Below the pieces are notes generated by a model. It searched no databases and had not been told where the DNA came from. It saw only the letters and a program-made list of their open reading frames with translations. Both the position numbers and the translations under genes were made by a program. From NCBI RefSeq assembly GCF_028368975.1, contig NZ_JAQNDM010000002.1:5202425-5266424 (forward strand): 64,000 bases of DNA, in the 5' to 3' direction. Shown one piece after another: positions 36,043-47,492 of this stretch. Position 1 is the first letter of the stretch; every line of letters begins with the position of its first letter. The DNA comes from Stigmatella ashevillena (GTDB taxonomy: Bacteria; Myxococcota; Myxococcia; Myxococcales; Myxococcaceae).

Positions 36043-37395
36043 TTACTGTCGGGTGACGAGTTGGTTCAGTTCCGTTCCAGGGGTGGCAATTTCCTTCGCC
36101 AGTTCTCTGAGAGCCTCCTTCAGCTTCGCACGGCACTCGACAACGCTGCGACAGGTCGCCGTTGCATCGGAGAGTTCCTTCAGGACGATCTGATGATACC
36201 GCTCGGGGTGCGGCCCGTAGTGCCCCTCCAGAGGCATCTTGTTCGCCGGGTCCTCCAGTGTCATCCCCGCTCTTGCAAAGATGCGGCGGAAGCGCGGCGT
36301 CCACTGGCCCCCGCGTGCGGTGGACTTGTCGTTGCAGATGGTGGCGATGTGGTGTCTCTCGACACAGGGGGCCTTGCCGCTACTGCCCCGTGCCGCCATC
36401 GCCACCGCGTTCGCGGGCATCGTGACGCTCACGCCCTCGGCCGTCAGCGAGATCTCCTCCACCGCCCCCAGCGCTGGCAGACGAATTCCGGCCTGCCCCT
36501 CGGCCTGCATGGCCACCTGTGCGGAGCCGGGCAGCATCGGCACCTTCGCCGCGAATTCATGCGCCGTTCGTCCAATCGCTGCTACCAGCAGCATGGCGAG
36601 CGCGCGCGCCGACTCGCGCCCGATGATCTTCCCGAAGCGCTCGCCCGCCTCGCGGATCTGCTCGAAGGTCGTGGCAGCCCTCACCACCTCCATCAGTTCG
36701 AGCCAGCCTGTCACGAGGCTACGGATCGTGTCGAAACCCACGTACAGGATCATCCCGAGGCCCACCACCGCCACCAGCGCCGGAGCCACGGGATTGAGAG
36801 CCAGAATCAACAGCATGGAGCCGAGCGTGAAGAGGGCTGCACTCATGAGCGTCCGGAACTCCACCATCTCGCCCAGCGCCTTCTTCATCTCGTCCAGCAC
36901 CGGGCTTTTGCTCAGGGCCAGCGCCCAGACATAGCGGCCTTGCATGTCCAGGTAGCGTCCACCCACCAGCGCGCCTCCGAGACAGTCCCCGTAGGAGTTG
37001 TGCACACGCTGGCACCAGACTCGGTAACGCTCCGCCACCTCCAAGTCCTCTTTCGTCAACGTCCCTTCCAGGAACTGGCCCGGATCCACTGGCACCAGCT
37101 TTCTATCCCTCGGCAGGTAGAGGTAGTGACCACTCTGGGGATCGATCTGAAACATCCGCTCCGCCGTCTGGCGCGGCGTGCCGACCCACCGGACCTCGCG
37201 CGCCAGTTGCCTCACGGCCTTCTGAAACTCCTCCTCCTCCAACACGACGGGTTCAAGGTCAGCCGCGCGAGGAATGTGGACAATGGCCCTCCCGTTGCCG
37301 TTGTCCTCCACAATGGGGGCCCTCGGGACGCCACTGCACGCCACGAGAAACACAAGGATCAGCGCGTTGAGCCTCCAGAGAACCCGCAGAATCAT
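36043..37395 (-). CDS. SitA-type polymorphic toxin lipoprotein, AHH-like nuclease domain
   Basis: Lipoprotein of 450 residues. The signal ends LVFLVACSGVPRAP (lipobox VAC). The middle has a long hydrophobic hairpin (TLGSMLLILALNPVAPALVAVVGLGMILYVG), which may help entry through membranes. The C-terminal ~110 residues hold the candidate toxin: ERHHIATICNDKSTARGG (His348/His349), then EGHYGPHPERYHQIVLKEL, an AHH/HNH-nuclease-like arrangement. SitA lipoproteins pass between myxobacterial siblings by TraA-dependent outer-membrane exchange. The Imm11-like gene directly downstream is the expected immunity partner. A decayed relative lies at 16318-17016. Confidence 0.82.
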   Translation of the reverse strand: MILRVLWRLNALILVFLVACSGVPRAPIVEDNGNGRAIVHIPRAADLEPVVLEEEEFQKAVRQLAREVRWVGTPRQTAERMFQIDPQSGHYLYLPRDRKLVPVDPGQFLEGTLTKEDLEVAERYRVWCQRVHNSYGDCLGGALVGGRYLDMQGRYVWALALSKSPVLDEMKKALGEMVEFRTLMSAALFTLGSMLLILALNPVAPALVAVVGLGMILYVGFDTIRSLVTGWLELMEVVRAATTFEQIREAGERFGKIIGRESARALAMLLVAAIGRTAHEFAAKVPMLPGSAQVAMQAEGQAGIRLPALGAVEEISLTAEGVSVTMPANAVAMAARGSSGKAPCVERHHIATICNDKSTARGGQWTPRFRRIFARAGMTLEDPANKMPLEGHYGPHPERYHQIVLKELSDATATCRSVVECRAKLKEALRELAKEIATPGTELNQLVTRQ

Positions 37396-37614
37396 GTGTC
37401 ACCCCTTCATGTGAGGAGGAGAGCAGGTTAGGGGAGCCGCCATCCGGCAGAGGAGGATATGCCGGGTGGTGTTCGCGCTAGCCCCGAGCGAGGAGAAACC
37501 GCGAACTGGATCCGGTCAGGGTCGAGAGCCTGAAAGCACCGCTCCACCACCACGGGCCAGGGTTGAGAGGCCTCTTGGACAACGCACCGCAATCAACCCG
37601 AGGCACAGGCGCCC

Positions 37615-39426
37615 TCACTTCGGCTGGACGCCCTGGGTGCACTGGCGCAAGAGCTGCTCGGCGCCGAGCCGGTTGATCAACTGAGAGACGTTCTCCGTCG
37701 AGCCCTTCTCGGCCGACTCCTCCTCCTTCGGCATGTCCAGGACGAGCCGCCGCTCCCGGGGCGCGATGGAGCCATCTGCCACCGGGAAGTCCAGCCGGGC
37801 GATCAGCTCGCAGGGCTCCGTCACGAGCCCCCCTGCGGGCGGCTTGGCCGTCTGCGCGGCGCGCAGGGACAGCGTGTACTGCTGCGTCACCTCATCCCGG
37901 CTGACCCGGGCCTCCAGCGCCACCTCGCGCCCGCCCGGACACTTCATCACGTCGGCCTGCACCGCCATCTCCCGCTGCCGGTCCACGGGGTTGCCCACGT
38001 CGTTGAGATCAAACGGGATGTCCCACCGCCAGCGGACCAGCGCCCCCGCGGGCTCGGGCACCGGCACCAGCGACGCGAACCGGGGCGTCCACTGCGGATT
38101 CGGGTTCGCCTGGAACTGGAGGTTCACCGGCGTGAAGGCCAGCGCCACCCGCTCCCCGCCCTGGGTAATGGCCAGGTCACTCGTGAGGGTGTACTGGATG
38201 GCCGGAGGACCCGAGGCGACGATGAAGCTGTTCTTCGGCATGCCCCGGACGACGAAAGTGCACTGCGGCACGCCCTGGGTGGTGTTCACCGAAGGCAGCC
38301 CCAGCACCGACGGAGGGCTCTCGTAGAGGCCCGGGCTGACACCGCTCACATCCCACCGGGCCTGGCACATCGTCGAGGGCAGCCCCGCGATGGTGAAGCG
38401 ATGCTCGTGCACCTTGCCGCTGGTGAGTCGCTCCGAGGCCTCCAGCACCGTCGGCGTGTAGATGTCGCGGAACGCCGCCTGGATGGCCTTCGGATCCTCG
38501 AGCTGCCGGAACGCGCTGCTGTCCAACGAGGGGATGAGCGTCTTGAAGCTCTCCTCGCTGTACTCGCTGCTGCCCTCGTACCGGGAGCCCGCGGTGAGGC
38601 GGCCCGACACGGACCCGGTCCCCCCGCCCACGCTCGCATCCACGGTGAGCTTCGTCCCGGTCGTCTGGGCCGCCGCGCCGAGCAGCACGGCCCCCTTGAA
38701 GGCCTTGAGCCCATAGACGGGGCTCGCCAGCAGCTCCGGCGAGCGCCGGTAGCGCTCCCACAGGAGCATCCGCGCATAGAGCGAGCGCGCCCCGCCCCCG
38801 TCCAGCATGTCCGTGAAGGGGGACTCGAAGAAGCCCGTGGCGAGGCTCGCGCGGCCTCCGGAGCTGAGCTGGGCATCGAGCGCCGACTGCACCGAGGCCA
38901 GCGGCAGCGAGACGCCTCCGCCGGAGTTGGCGCTCACGTAGGTGGCACACGACTGCCGGTAAAGGATGGCGTCAATGCCGGGCGTGTTGCGCGGAAGAAT
39001 GTCGAAGGCCAGCTCCTCCGTGGTGACGTCGCGCTCGGACAGGAGGTGCTGCTCGTTCAGCGCCCGCACCGGGGTGGCGGGCGTGGACGCATGGGCGATG
39101 TACGCCTCCATCTCCGCCTGGGTGAACGGGTAGAGGAACAGCAGCGAGGAGTGCCAGGACTGGGTGATGGGAATCACCTCCAGTTCCTGCGGGGTCATCG
39201 CGAAGTTGTTGGGCAGGAAGTTCCGGCCCTCGTAGTCCCCGGGCTTCACCTTCTCGTCCGCGGGAACGACACGGCATTGCTGGACCAGCGTCTTGAACCG
39301 GTGATTCAGGTGCTCCCCCATGGACCCTTGCACATAGGTGACCTTCCGGAAGTGCTTGTCCATGAAGCTACAGCCGCTGGCACACAGCGCGCCCAGCAGC
39401 CCCACCGCCGCGACGTATCCCCTCAA
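37615..39426 (-). CDS. Large lipoprotein of unknown function
   Basis: Protein of 603 residues with a lipoprotein signal ending ALCASGCSFMD. No known domain is recognised. Residues about 220-300 contain a glycine-rich stretch (ASVGGGTGSVSGRLTAGSRYEGSS), and later parts are beta-rich with scattered cysteines (TMCQARWDVSG, VPQCTFVVRGM, VMKCPGG). It is expected to be anchored in the outer membrane or periplasm. The gene stands alone between the toxin pair and a GNAT gene. Confidence 0.7.
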   Translation of the reverse strand: MRGYVAAVGLLGALCASGCSFMDKHFRKVTYVQGSMGEHLNHRFKTLVQQCRVVPADEKVKPGDYEGRNFLPNNFAMTPQELEVIPITQSWHSSLLFLYPFTQAEMEAYIAHASTPATPVRALNEQHLLSERDVTTEELAFDILPRNTPGIDAILYRQSCATYVSANSGGGVSLPLASVQSALDAQLSSGGRASLATGFFESPFTDMLDGGGARSLYARMLLWERYRRSPELLASPVYGLKAFKGAVLLGAAAQTTGTKLTVDASVGGGTGSVSGRLTAGSRYEGSSEYSEESFKTLIPSLDSSAFRQLEDPKAIQAAFRDIYTPTVLEASERLTSGKVHEHRFTIAGLPSTMCQARWDVSGVSPGLYESPPSVLGLPSVNTTQGVPQCTFVVRGMPKNSFIVASGPPAIQYTLTSDLAITQGGERVALAFTPVNLQFQANPNPQWTPRFASLVPVPEPAGALVRWRWDIPFDLNDVGNPVDRQREMAVQADVMKCPGGREVALEARVSRDEVTQQYTLSLRAAQTAKPPAGGLVTEPCELIARLDFPVADGSIAPRERRLVLDMPKEEESAEKGSTENVSQLINRLGAEQLLRQCTQGVQPK

Positions 39427-39477
39427 GTGGCCCTCCTCCTATCGAGATGATTCCCGTGTATCACTGAAACACAAAGG

Positions 39478-40281
39478 CTAGCGCCCCGGACTTCCAGGTG
39501 CGTACAGGCCGAAGCGCGTCGCCTCCCGGTAGCCCAGGCGCAGGTACACGGGATACCCCGACAGGGTCGCATGCAACCCTGTCCTCTCCAGGCCCCAGAG
39601 CCGCTGGGCATCCTTGAGCGCCTGACGAATGAGGGCCTCCGCGTACCCCTTGCTGCGGAACTCGGGCCGCGTGGCCACATAGGCCACATAGGCCACGTCC
39701 CCCTGTTTCACCACGGCGGCCGAGGCCACGTACTGTCCCTTCTCGTAGCCGAGGTATCCCCGGCACTCTCCCTGGAACATGGCGGGGATGGCCATGGACT
39801 GCCGGGCCGTGTCCACGGGCGCGCCGTAGGCCGCCGCATGAATGTCGGCGACGTGCCGGGAGCCTTCGGCATCGGTGATGAACCGCAGGTCCAGCGCGGG
39901 CAAGGACCGGGTGGGGGGCGCGAGGCGCTCGGTCACCATGCCAATGGACTCCATGGCCAGCGTCAGTCCGCGTCCGGCGCACACCGCGGCGGCCCGCTCG
40001 CGCACCTCCGGCGTCAGCCAATCCCACGAGATCGCGAACATCCACGCGCGCTGGCGCGGTGTGAAGTAGTGGGCCGCCTCGTCCAGGGCGTGTCCCAGGG
40101 CCGCCTCCGTCCCCCCCGAGGCTGGCTGGAACGCGATGTTCATGATGGACCAGGGCACATTGCACGCGGCGATGAGCACCTCGGGAGACCGGATGACTTC
40201 CCCCTTCGGGCAGCTGCGCGCGAAGAACTCCCAGGCCTTGTGGAACTGGACATTGGACTCGAGGACCTCATCGGTGGACAT
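39478..40281 (-). CDS. GNAT acetyltransferase
   Basis: Protein of 267 residues. The N-terminal ~125 residues are a variable domain seen in some two-domain GNAT proteins (PWSIMNIAFQ, QRAWMFAISWDWLTP). The C-terminal half is a GNAT fold with VAYVATRPEFRSKGYAEALIRQAL (acetyl-CoA loop R/KGYAE) and GLHATLSGYPVYLRLGYREATRFGLY. Substrate unknown. It is followed, 68 bases upstream on the chromosome, by the beta-glucosidase gene end. Confidence 0.85.
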   Translation of the reverse strand: MSTDEVLESNVQFHKAWEFFARSCPKGEVIRSPEVLIAACNVPWSIMNIAFQPASGGTEAALGHALDEAAHYFTPRQRAWMFAISWDWLTPEVRERAAAVCAGRGLTLAMESIGMVTERLAPPTRSLPALDLRFITDAEGSRHVADIHAAAYGAPVDTARQSMAIPAMFQGECRGYLGYEKGQYVASAAVVKQGDVAYVAYVATRPEFRSKGYAEALIRQALKDAQRLWGLERTGLHATLSGYPVYLRLGYREATRFGLYAPGSPGR

Positions 40282-40349
40282 GGCGCACTCCGATCGGACA
40301 GCCAGAGCGAGACATTACCCTTCCATCCAGCGAAAACAGGCCTGCAGGG

Positions 40350-42725
40350 TCACTCCATCATGAACTCGACATGTGCCTTTGCCTCGGAGCTGTCGCCCAC
40401 CCAGACATCATAGTGGGTGCCCGGCTCCACCCCGCGCTCCGAGCGGGAATTGAGGAATGACAGCTCATGGAAGCCCAGCGGAAACACCACCTCCCGGGCT
40501 TCCCCGGGCGCCAGCCGCACCCGCGCGAAGCCCGCGAGTTGGCGCACGGGCTGCGCGAGGCTCGCGCCCCTCACCCTCACGTAGAGTTGCGCCACCACCG
40601 TCCCCTCCACCGGGCCCGTGTTGCGCACCTCGGCTGTCACCCGGAGGGCCTCCAGGCCTTGCCGCGAGACCTCGCGGGCCTTCAGCCCTTTCGCGCTCAG
40701 CGTGGGCGCGGAAAAGCCGAAGGTGGTGTACGAGAGGCCATACCCAAACGGATAAAGCGGCGTGTTCTGCTCGTCGATGTAGCGGGAGATGTACTTGTCC
40801 GCCGTTCCCGAGGGCGGGCGCGTCAGGTCCGCGGCCCCCGCCGGGCGCCCCGTGCCGAGCGCGTTGTAATAGAGCGGCACCTGCCCCACGCTGCGCGGCA
40901 GCGACACGGGCAGGCGGGCGCTGAAGTTGACGTCTCCCCACAAGAGGTTCGCCAGGGCATTGCCGGCTTCGATTCCCGGGTACCACGCTTCCACGATGGC
41001 CTGGGCCCGCGCCTGCACTCCCTGAAGCGTGAGCGGGTGGCCGTTGAACAGGACCACGACGAGGGGCTTGCCGGTGGCCGCCAGCGCCGCGAGCAACTGC
41101 TCCTGGTTGCCGGGCAGCCCGAGCGACGTCCTCGAGGCGGCCTCCCCCGTCATGCTCCACGCCTCCTCGCCCAGGGCGGCAATCACCACGTCCGCGGAGG
41201 CCGCGGCCCGCACCGCCTCCTCGAAGCCCTGGGTGCTCCGCGAGAGGAAGTCCGTCCCCTTCGCGTAGACCAGTCCGCCCTTCAGCCGGCGCTCCAGCGC
41301 GGCCCGCAGCGTCACGTGCTCCCGGGCGTCCCCCCGGCCCGCCCAGGGCCCCATCATGTCCACGCCCGAGTCCGCCAGCGGACCGACGAGGGCCACCTTG
41401 CGGACCGCGGCGCCGAGCGGCAACACGGGGCCCTCATTCTTCAGCAGGACGATGGACTCCTCGGCCACGCGCCGGGCCAGCGCGCGCTTCTCCGGCGTGA
41501 CTTCGGTGGGCACGGCCGTCTCGTCCGCATAGGGCTTCTCGAACAACCCCAGCGCGAACTTGACACGCAGCACGCGGCGCACCGCCTCGTCCACCTGCGC
41601 CTCGCTCAGCTTCCCGGCGCGCACCAGCGCGGGAAGCTCCGGGCCATAGAGGTGCGCCTCCATGTCCATCTCGACCCCGGCCGCCAATGCCTGTCGGGCC
41701 GCCGCCGCGCCGCTCAGCGCGGTGCCATGGTTCACCAGCTCCTGGATGGCATTCCAGTCACTGACCACGAAGCCATGGAAGCCCCACTCCTTGCGGAGGA
41801 TGTCCGTGAGGAGGTACGGGTTGGCCGTGGCGGGCACCCCGTTGAGCGTGTTGAAGGACGTCATCACCGTCGCCGCCCCTGCCTCGACGGCGGCCTGGTA
41901 GGGCCGCAGATACACCTGCCGGAGGCTCACGTCCGACAGGTCCACCGCGTGGTAGTCCCGCCCCGCCTCCGCCGCGCCATAGGCGGCGAAGTGCTTCACC
42001 GAGGCCGCCACCGCGCTGGGCTCGGCCAGCGACGGCCCTTGGTAACCCCGCACATAGGCCTGCGCCAGGGCGGCCCCCAGGTACGGGTCCTCTCCCGAGC
42101 CCTCCACGATGCGGCCCCAGCGGGCATCCCGCGCGATGTCCACCATGGGCGAGAACACCCACCGGACCCCGTCCGCGGCGGCCTCCGCCCCGGCCAGACG
42201 CATGGCCTGCTCCACCAGCGCCGGGTTGAAGCTCGACGCCATCGCCAGCGGCACGGGAAAGAGCGTGCGGTGGCCGTGAATCACATCAAAGCCAAACAAC
42301 AAGGGAATCTGGAGGCGGCTCTGCTCCACCGCGATGCGCTGCAAGCGATTGGTCTCCCGCGCGCCCACGACATTCAAGAACGCGCCCACCGCGCCGGCGC
42401 GCGCCATCTCCTCGTGGCCTTCGCGCCCGGTGCCCGGCCCCGTGGGCACGCCCTGGGAGTACTGGGCGAGCTGCCCCGCCTTCTCCTCCAGCGTCATCCG
42501 CCGCAACAGCCGCTCCACCCGGCCCTCCAGCGCGGCCCCCGCCAGTTGGGCGTTGGACGGCCCCCGCGCAGAGGCCTCCACGCGCGCGGGCTCCGGCGCG
42601 GGGGGTGGCGGCAGGGGCGTGCCCGCGCAGGCGCCCAGAACGAGCGCGAGCGGCAGCCCCACACCGGACTTCGCGCTCCCGTATGCCTTTCGCCCCGGAC
42701 GACTCCCCTGGTCTGGGTCCTTCAT
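40350..42725 (-). CDS. GH3 beta-glucosidase (BglX-like), lipoprotein
   Basis: Glycoside hydrolase of 791 residues, three-domain GH3 type. The signal ends LALVLGACAGTPLP, a lipobox, so it is anchored. The catalytic (beta/alpha)8 barrel has VKHFAAYGAAEAGRDY and the nucleophile Asp323 in GFVVSDWNA. The second domain has AEESIVLLKNEGPVLPL, and the C-terminal fibronectin-III-like domain carries VTAEVRNTGPVEGTVVAQLYV. It hydrolyses terminal beta-glucosides, probably in the periplasm. ATG 42725 is chosen over one 6 codons earlier because GGGAG lies 9 bases before it. The gene is divergent from the SusC/SusD pair. Confidence 0.93.
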   Translation of the reverse strand: MKDPDQGSRPGRKAYGSAKSGVGLPLALVLGACAGTPLPPPPAPEPARVEASARGPSNAQLAGAALEGRVERLLRRMTLEEKAGQLAQYSQGVPTGPGTGREGHEEMARAGAVGAFLNVVGARETNRLQRIAVEQSRLQIPLLFGFDVIHGHRTLFPVPLAMASSFNPALVEQAMRLAGAEAAADGVRWVFSPMVDIARDARWGRIVEGSGEDPYLGAALAQAYVRGYQGPSLAEPSAVAASVKHFAAYGAAEAGRDYHAVDLSDVSLRQVYLRPYQAAVEAGAATVMTSFNTLNGVPATANPYLLTDILRKEWGFHGFVVSDWNAIQELVNHGTALSGAAAARQALAAGVEMDMEAHLYGPELPALVRAGKLSEAQVDEAVRRVLRVKFALGLFEKPYADETAVPTEVTPEKRALARRVAEESIVLLKNEGPVLPLGAAVRKVALVGPLADSGVDMMGPWAGRGDAREHVTLRAALERRLKGGLVYAKGTDFLSRSTQGFEEAVRAAASADVVIAALGEEAWSMTGEAASRTSLGLPGNQEQLLAALAATGKPLVVVLFNGHPLTLQGVQARAQAIVEAWYPGIEAGNALANLLWGDVNFSARLPVSLPRSVGQVPLYYNALGTGRPAGAADLTRPPSGTADKYISRYIDEQNTPLYPFGYGLSYTTFGFSAPTLSAKGLKAREVSRQGLEALRVTAEVRNTGPVEGTVVAQLYVRVRGASLAQPVRQLAGFARVRLAPGEAREVVFPLGFHELSFLNSRSERGVEPGTHYDVWVGDSSEAKAHVEFMME

Positions 42726-42800
42726 GTCTGGCTGCTCCCTCATGGGTAGGTCATTGGAGTTTCAATTTTCCCCGGGAAAGTCCGTTCCGGCGGACAAACT

Positions 42801-42816
42801 ATCCGTTCTAACGGAT
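42801..42816. promoter_or_regulatory. Palindrome in the divergent GH3-SusC promoter region
   Basis: ATCCGTT-CT-AACGGAT is a perfect 7-bp inverted repeat with a 2-base centre. It lies between the beta-glucosidase start and the SusC-like start, close to a second, weaker repeat (GTCCG at 42780-42784, CGGAC at 42791-42795). It is a candidate operator shared by both transcripts; the regulator is not encoded nearby. Confidence 0.5.
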
Positions 42817-42917
42817 TGACTCCGTGAGTGGTCCCCACAGACGATTCGGATCTGAACGATCCAACCCCACCGTAGGACGTTCTCCCGCAGTGACTCCGTC
42901 ACCGAGGTAACCACCGA

Positions 42918-45932
<3,015 letters not shown>

Positions 45933-45936
45933 CGCC

Positions 45937-47283
45937 ATGAGGAATTCATTGCGGAATCCATTTCTGAAGAAGCAAGTCCTCGTCACGCTGTGCGCTTCGC
46001 TGACCCTGGGGGGCTGCAGCCTCGACGTGGGAGACCTGAACAACCCCGGCCTGGATTCCATCCGGGAGACGCCCACCCCCGCGGGCGTCTTCTCGGTGGC
46101 CACGGGCCTGCTCATCGGCAACCGCGCGGGCGTCTCCGCCCAGAACGGCTACGTGGCGCAGCTGGGCATCCTCGGCCGTGAGTCGTTCACGCTGGACCCC
46201 GCGGACCCGCGCTACGTCACCGAGATGGTGCGCAGCACGCTCAATCCGGGCAGCCCCGCGTTCGGCGGCAGCAACTGGAACGCCCCCTACGCCAACATCC
46301 GCAACGCCAACACGCTGTTGACGATGCTGGACAAGGTCTCTGGGATGACAGACGCCCAGAAGGAGGCCACCCGGGGCTTCGCCAAGACGATCCAGGCCAT
46401 CGACTTCCTGGTCGCCATCAACACCCGCGACGAGAACGGGGCCCCCATCGACGTGGGGGGAGACATCACCCAGCTGGCCCCCATCGAGCCCAAGGCGGTG
46501 GTGTTCACGCACATCGCCACGCTGCTCGACGAGGCCAAGGTGCACCTGACGGCCGGGGGCACCACGTTCCCCTTCCCCCTGAGCAGCGGCTACGATGGGT
46601 TCGACACGCCGCCGGACTTCATCGCGTTCAACCGCGCGATCAAGGCCCGGGTGGAGGTGTATCGGGGCAACTTCACCTCGGCGCTGACGGCGCTGGACGA
46701 GTCCTTCCTCGATCTGGCGCAGCCGCTGGAGCTGGGCGTGTACCACACCTACAGCACGTCCTCGGGTGACGCGACCAACGCGCTCTTCAGCAACGGCAAC
46801 ATCATCGCCAACCCGCTCATCGTCACCGAGGCCGAGAACCAGCTCACTGGTGGAATCGACGACCGGGTGGCGCAAAAGATCGGCACGCTCGAGAAGGAGG
46901 TCAAATACGACGACGCCATCCGGTCCACGTATGAGTTCATCCTCTACGACTCCGCCTCGGCGCCCGTCCCGATCATCCGCAACGAGGAACTCATCCTCCT
47001 GAGGGCCGAGGCGAACATCGGCCTGGGCAACATCCCCACCGCCGCGGAGGACCTCAACTTCATCCGCGTCACCTCGGGCGGCCTCAGCGCGCGCGAGGAC
47101 ATCACCGCGGCCAACGCCCTGGACGAGCTGCTGCGGCAGAAGCGCTACTCGCTGCTGTTCGAGGGCGGTCACCGGTGGATCGACCTGCGCCGGTACAACC
47201 GGCTGGAGACCATCGCCACGCCGGACTCGGTCATCAACAGCGCGTTCCCGCTGCCCAGCCCGGAGACCGACGCCCGTAAGTAG
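45937..47283 (+). CDS. SusD/RagB-type surface lipoprotein
   Basis: Protein of 448 residues with a lipoprotein signal ending TLGGCSLDVGDL. The fold is helix-rich and TPR-like: NAPYANIRNANTLLTMLD, ATRGFAKTIQAIDFLVAI, FNRAIKARVEVYRGNFTSAL, and the C-terminal RNEELILLRAEANIGLGN and LDELLRQKRYSLLFEGGHRWIDLRRYNRL, which is the classic SusD end. It binds polysaccharide on the cell surface and hands it to the SusC-like receptor. The 4-base spacing shows co-transcription. Confidence 0.92.
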   Translation: MRNSLRNPFLKKQVLVTLCASLTLGGCSLDVGDLNNPGLDSIRETPTPAGVFSVATGLLIGNRAGVSAQNGYVAQLGILGRESFTLDPADPRYVTEMVRSTLNPGSPAFGGSNWNAPYANIRNANTLLTMLDKVSGMTDAQKEATRGFAKTIQAIDFLVAINTRDENGAPIDVGGDITQLAPIEPKAVVFTHIATLLDEAKVHLTAGGTTFPFPLSSGYDGFDTPPDFIAFNRAIKARVEVYRGNFTSALTALDESFLDLAQPLELGVYHTYSTSSGDATNALFSNGNIIANPLIVTEAENQLTGGIDDRVAQKIGTLEKEVKYDDAIRSTYEFILYDSASAPVPIIRNEELILLRAEANIGLGNIPTAAEDLNFIRVTSGGLSAREDITAANALDELLRQKRYSLLFEGGHRWIDLRRYNRLETIATPDSVINSAFPLPSPETDARK

Positions 47284-47301
47284 TTCCACGGTCTGGAAGG
47301 T

Positions 47302-47333
47302 GGGCCCGGCGTGAAGCAGACGCCGCCGGGCCC
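47302..47333 (+). terminator. Hairpin after the SusD-like gene
   Basis: GGGCCCGGCG (47302-47311) and CGCCGGGCCC (47324-47333) form a perfect 10-bp GC stem with a 12-base loop, about 18 bases after the stop codon. It is the probable end of the SusC/SusD transcript. Confidence 0.7.
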
Positions 47334-47492
47334 CTTCCCCGAAGGCGTCCTCCAGGGGACGTCCCCCATCGCCGCGAAGTCAACAGCGAGCCTTCTCTCG
47401 CGTTACGGATGACACTTCGCGGTGACGCGCTACAGTTCGGGTGGACCTCCGGCCTTCCGCAGGAGAGGTCTTCACAGGTTGGAGGTACACCC

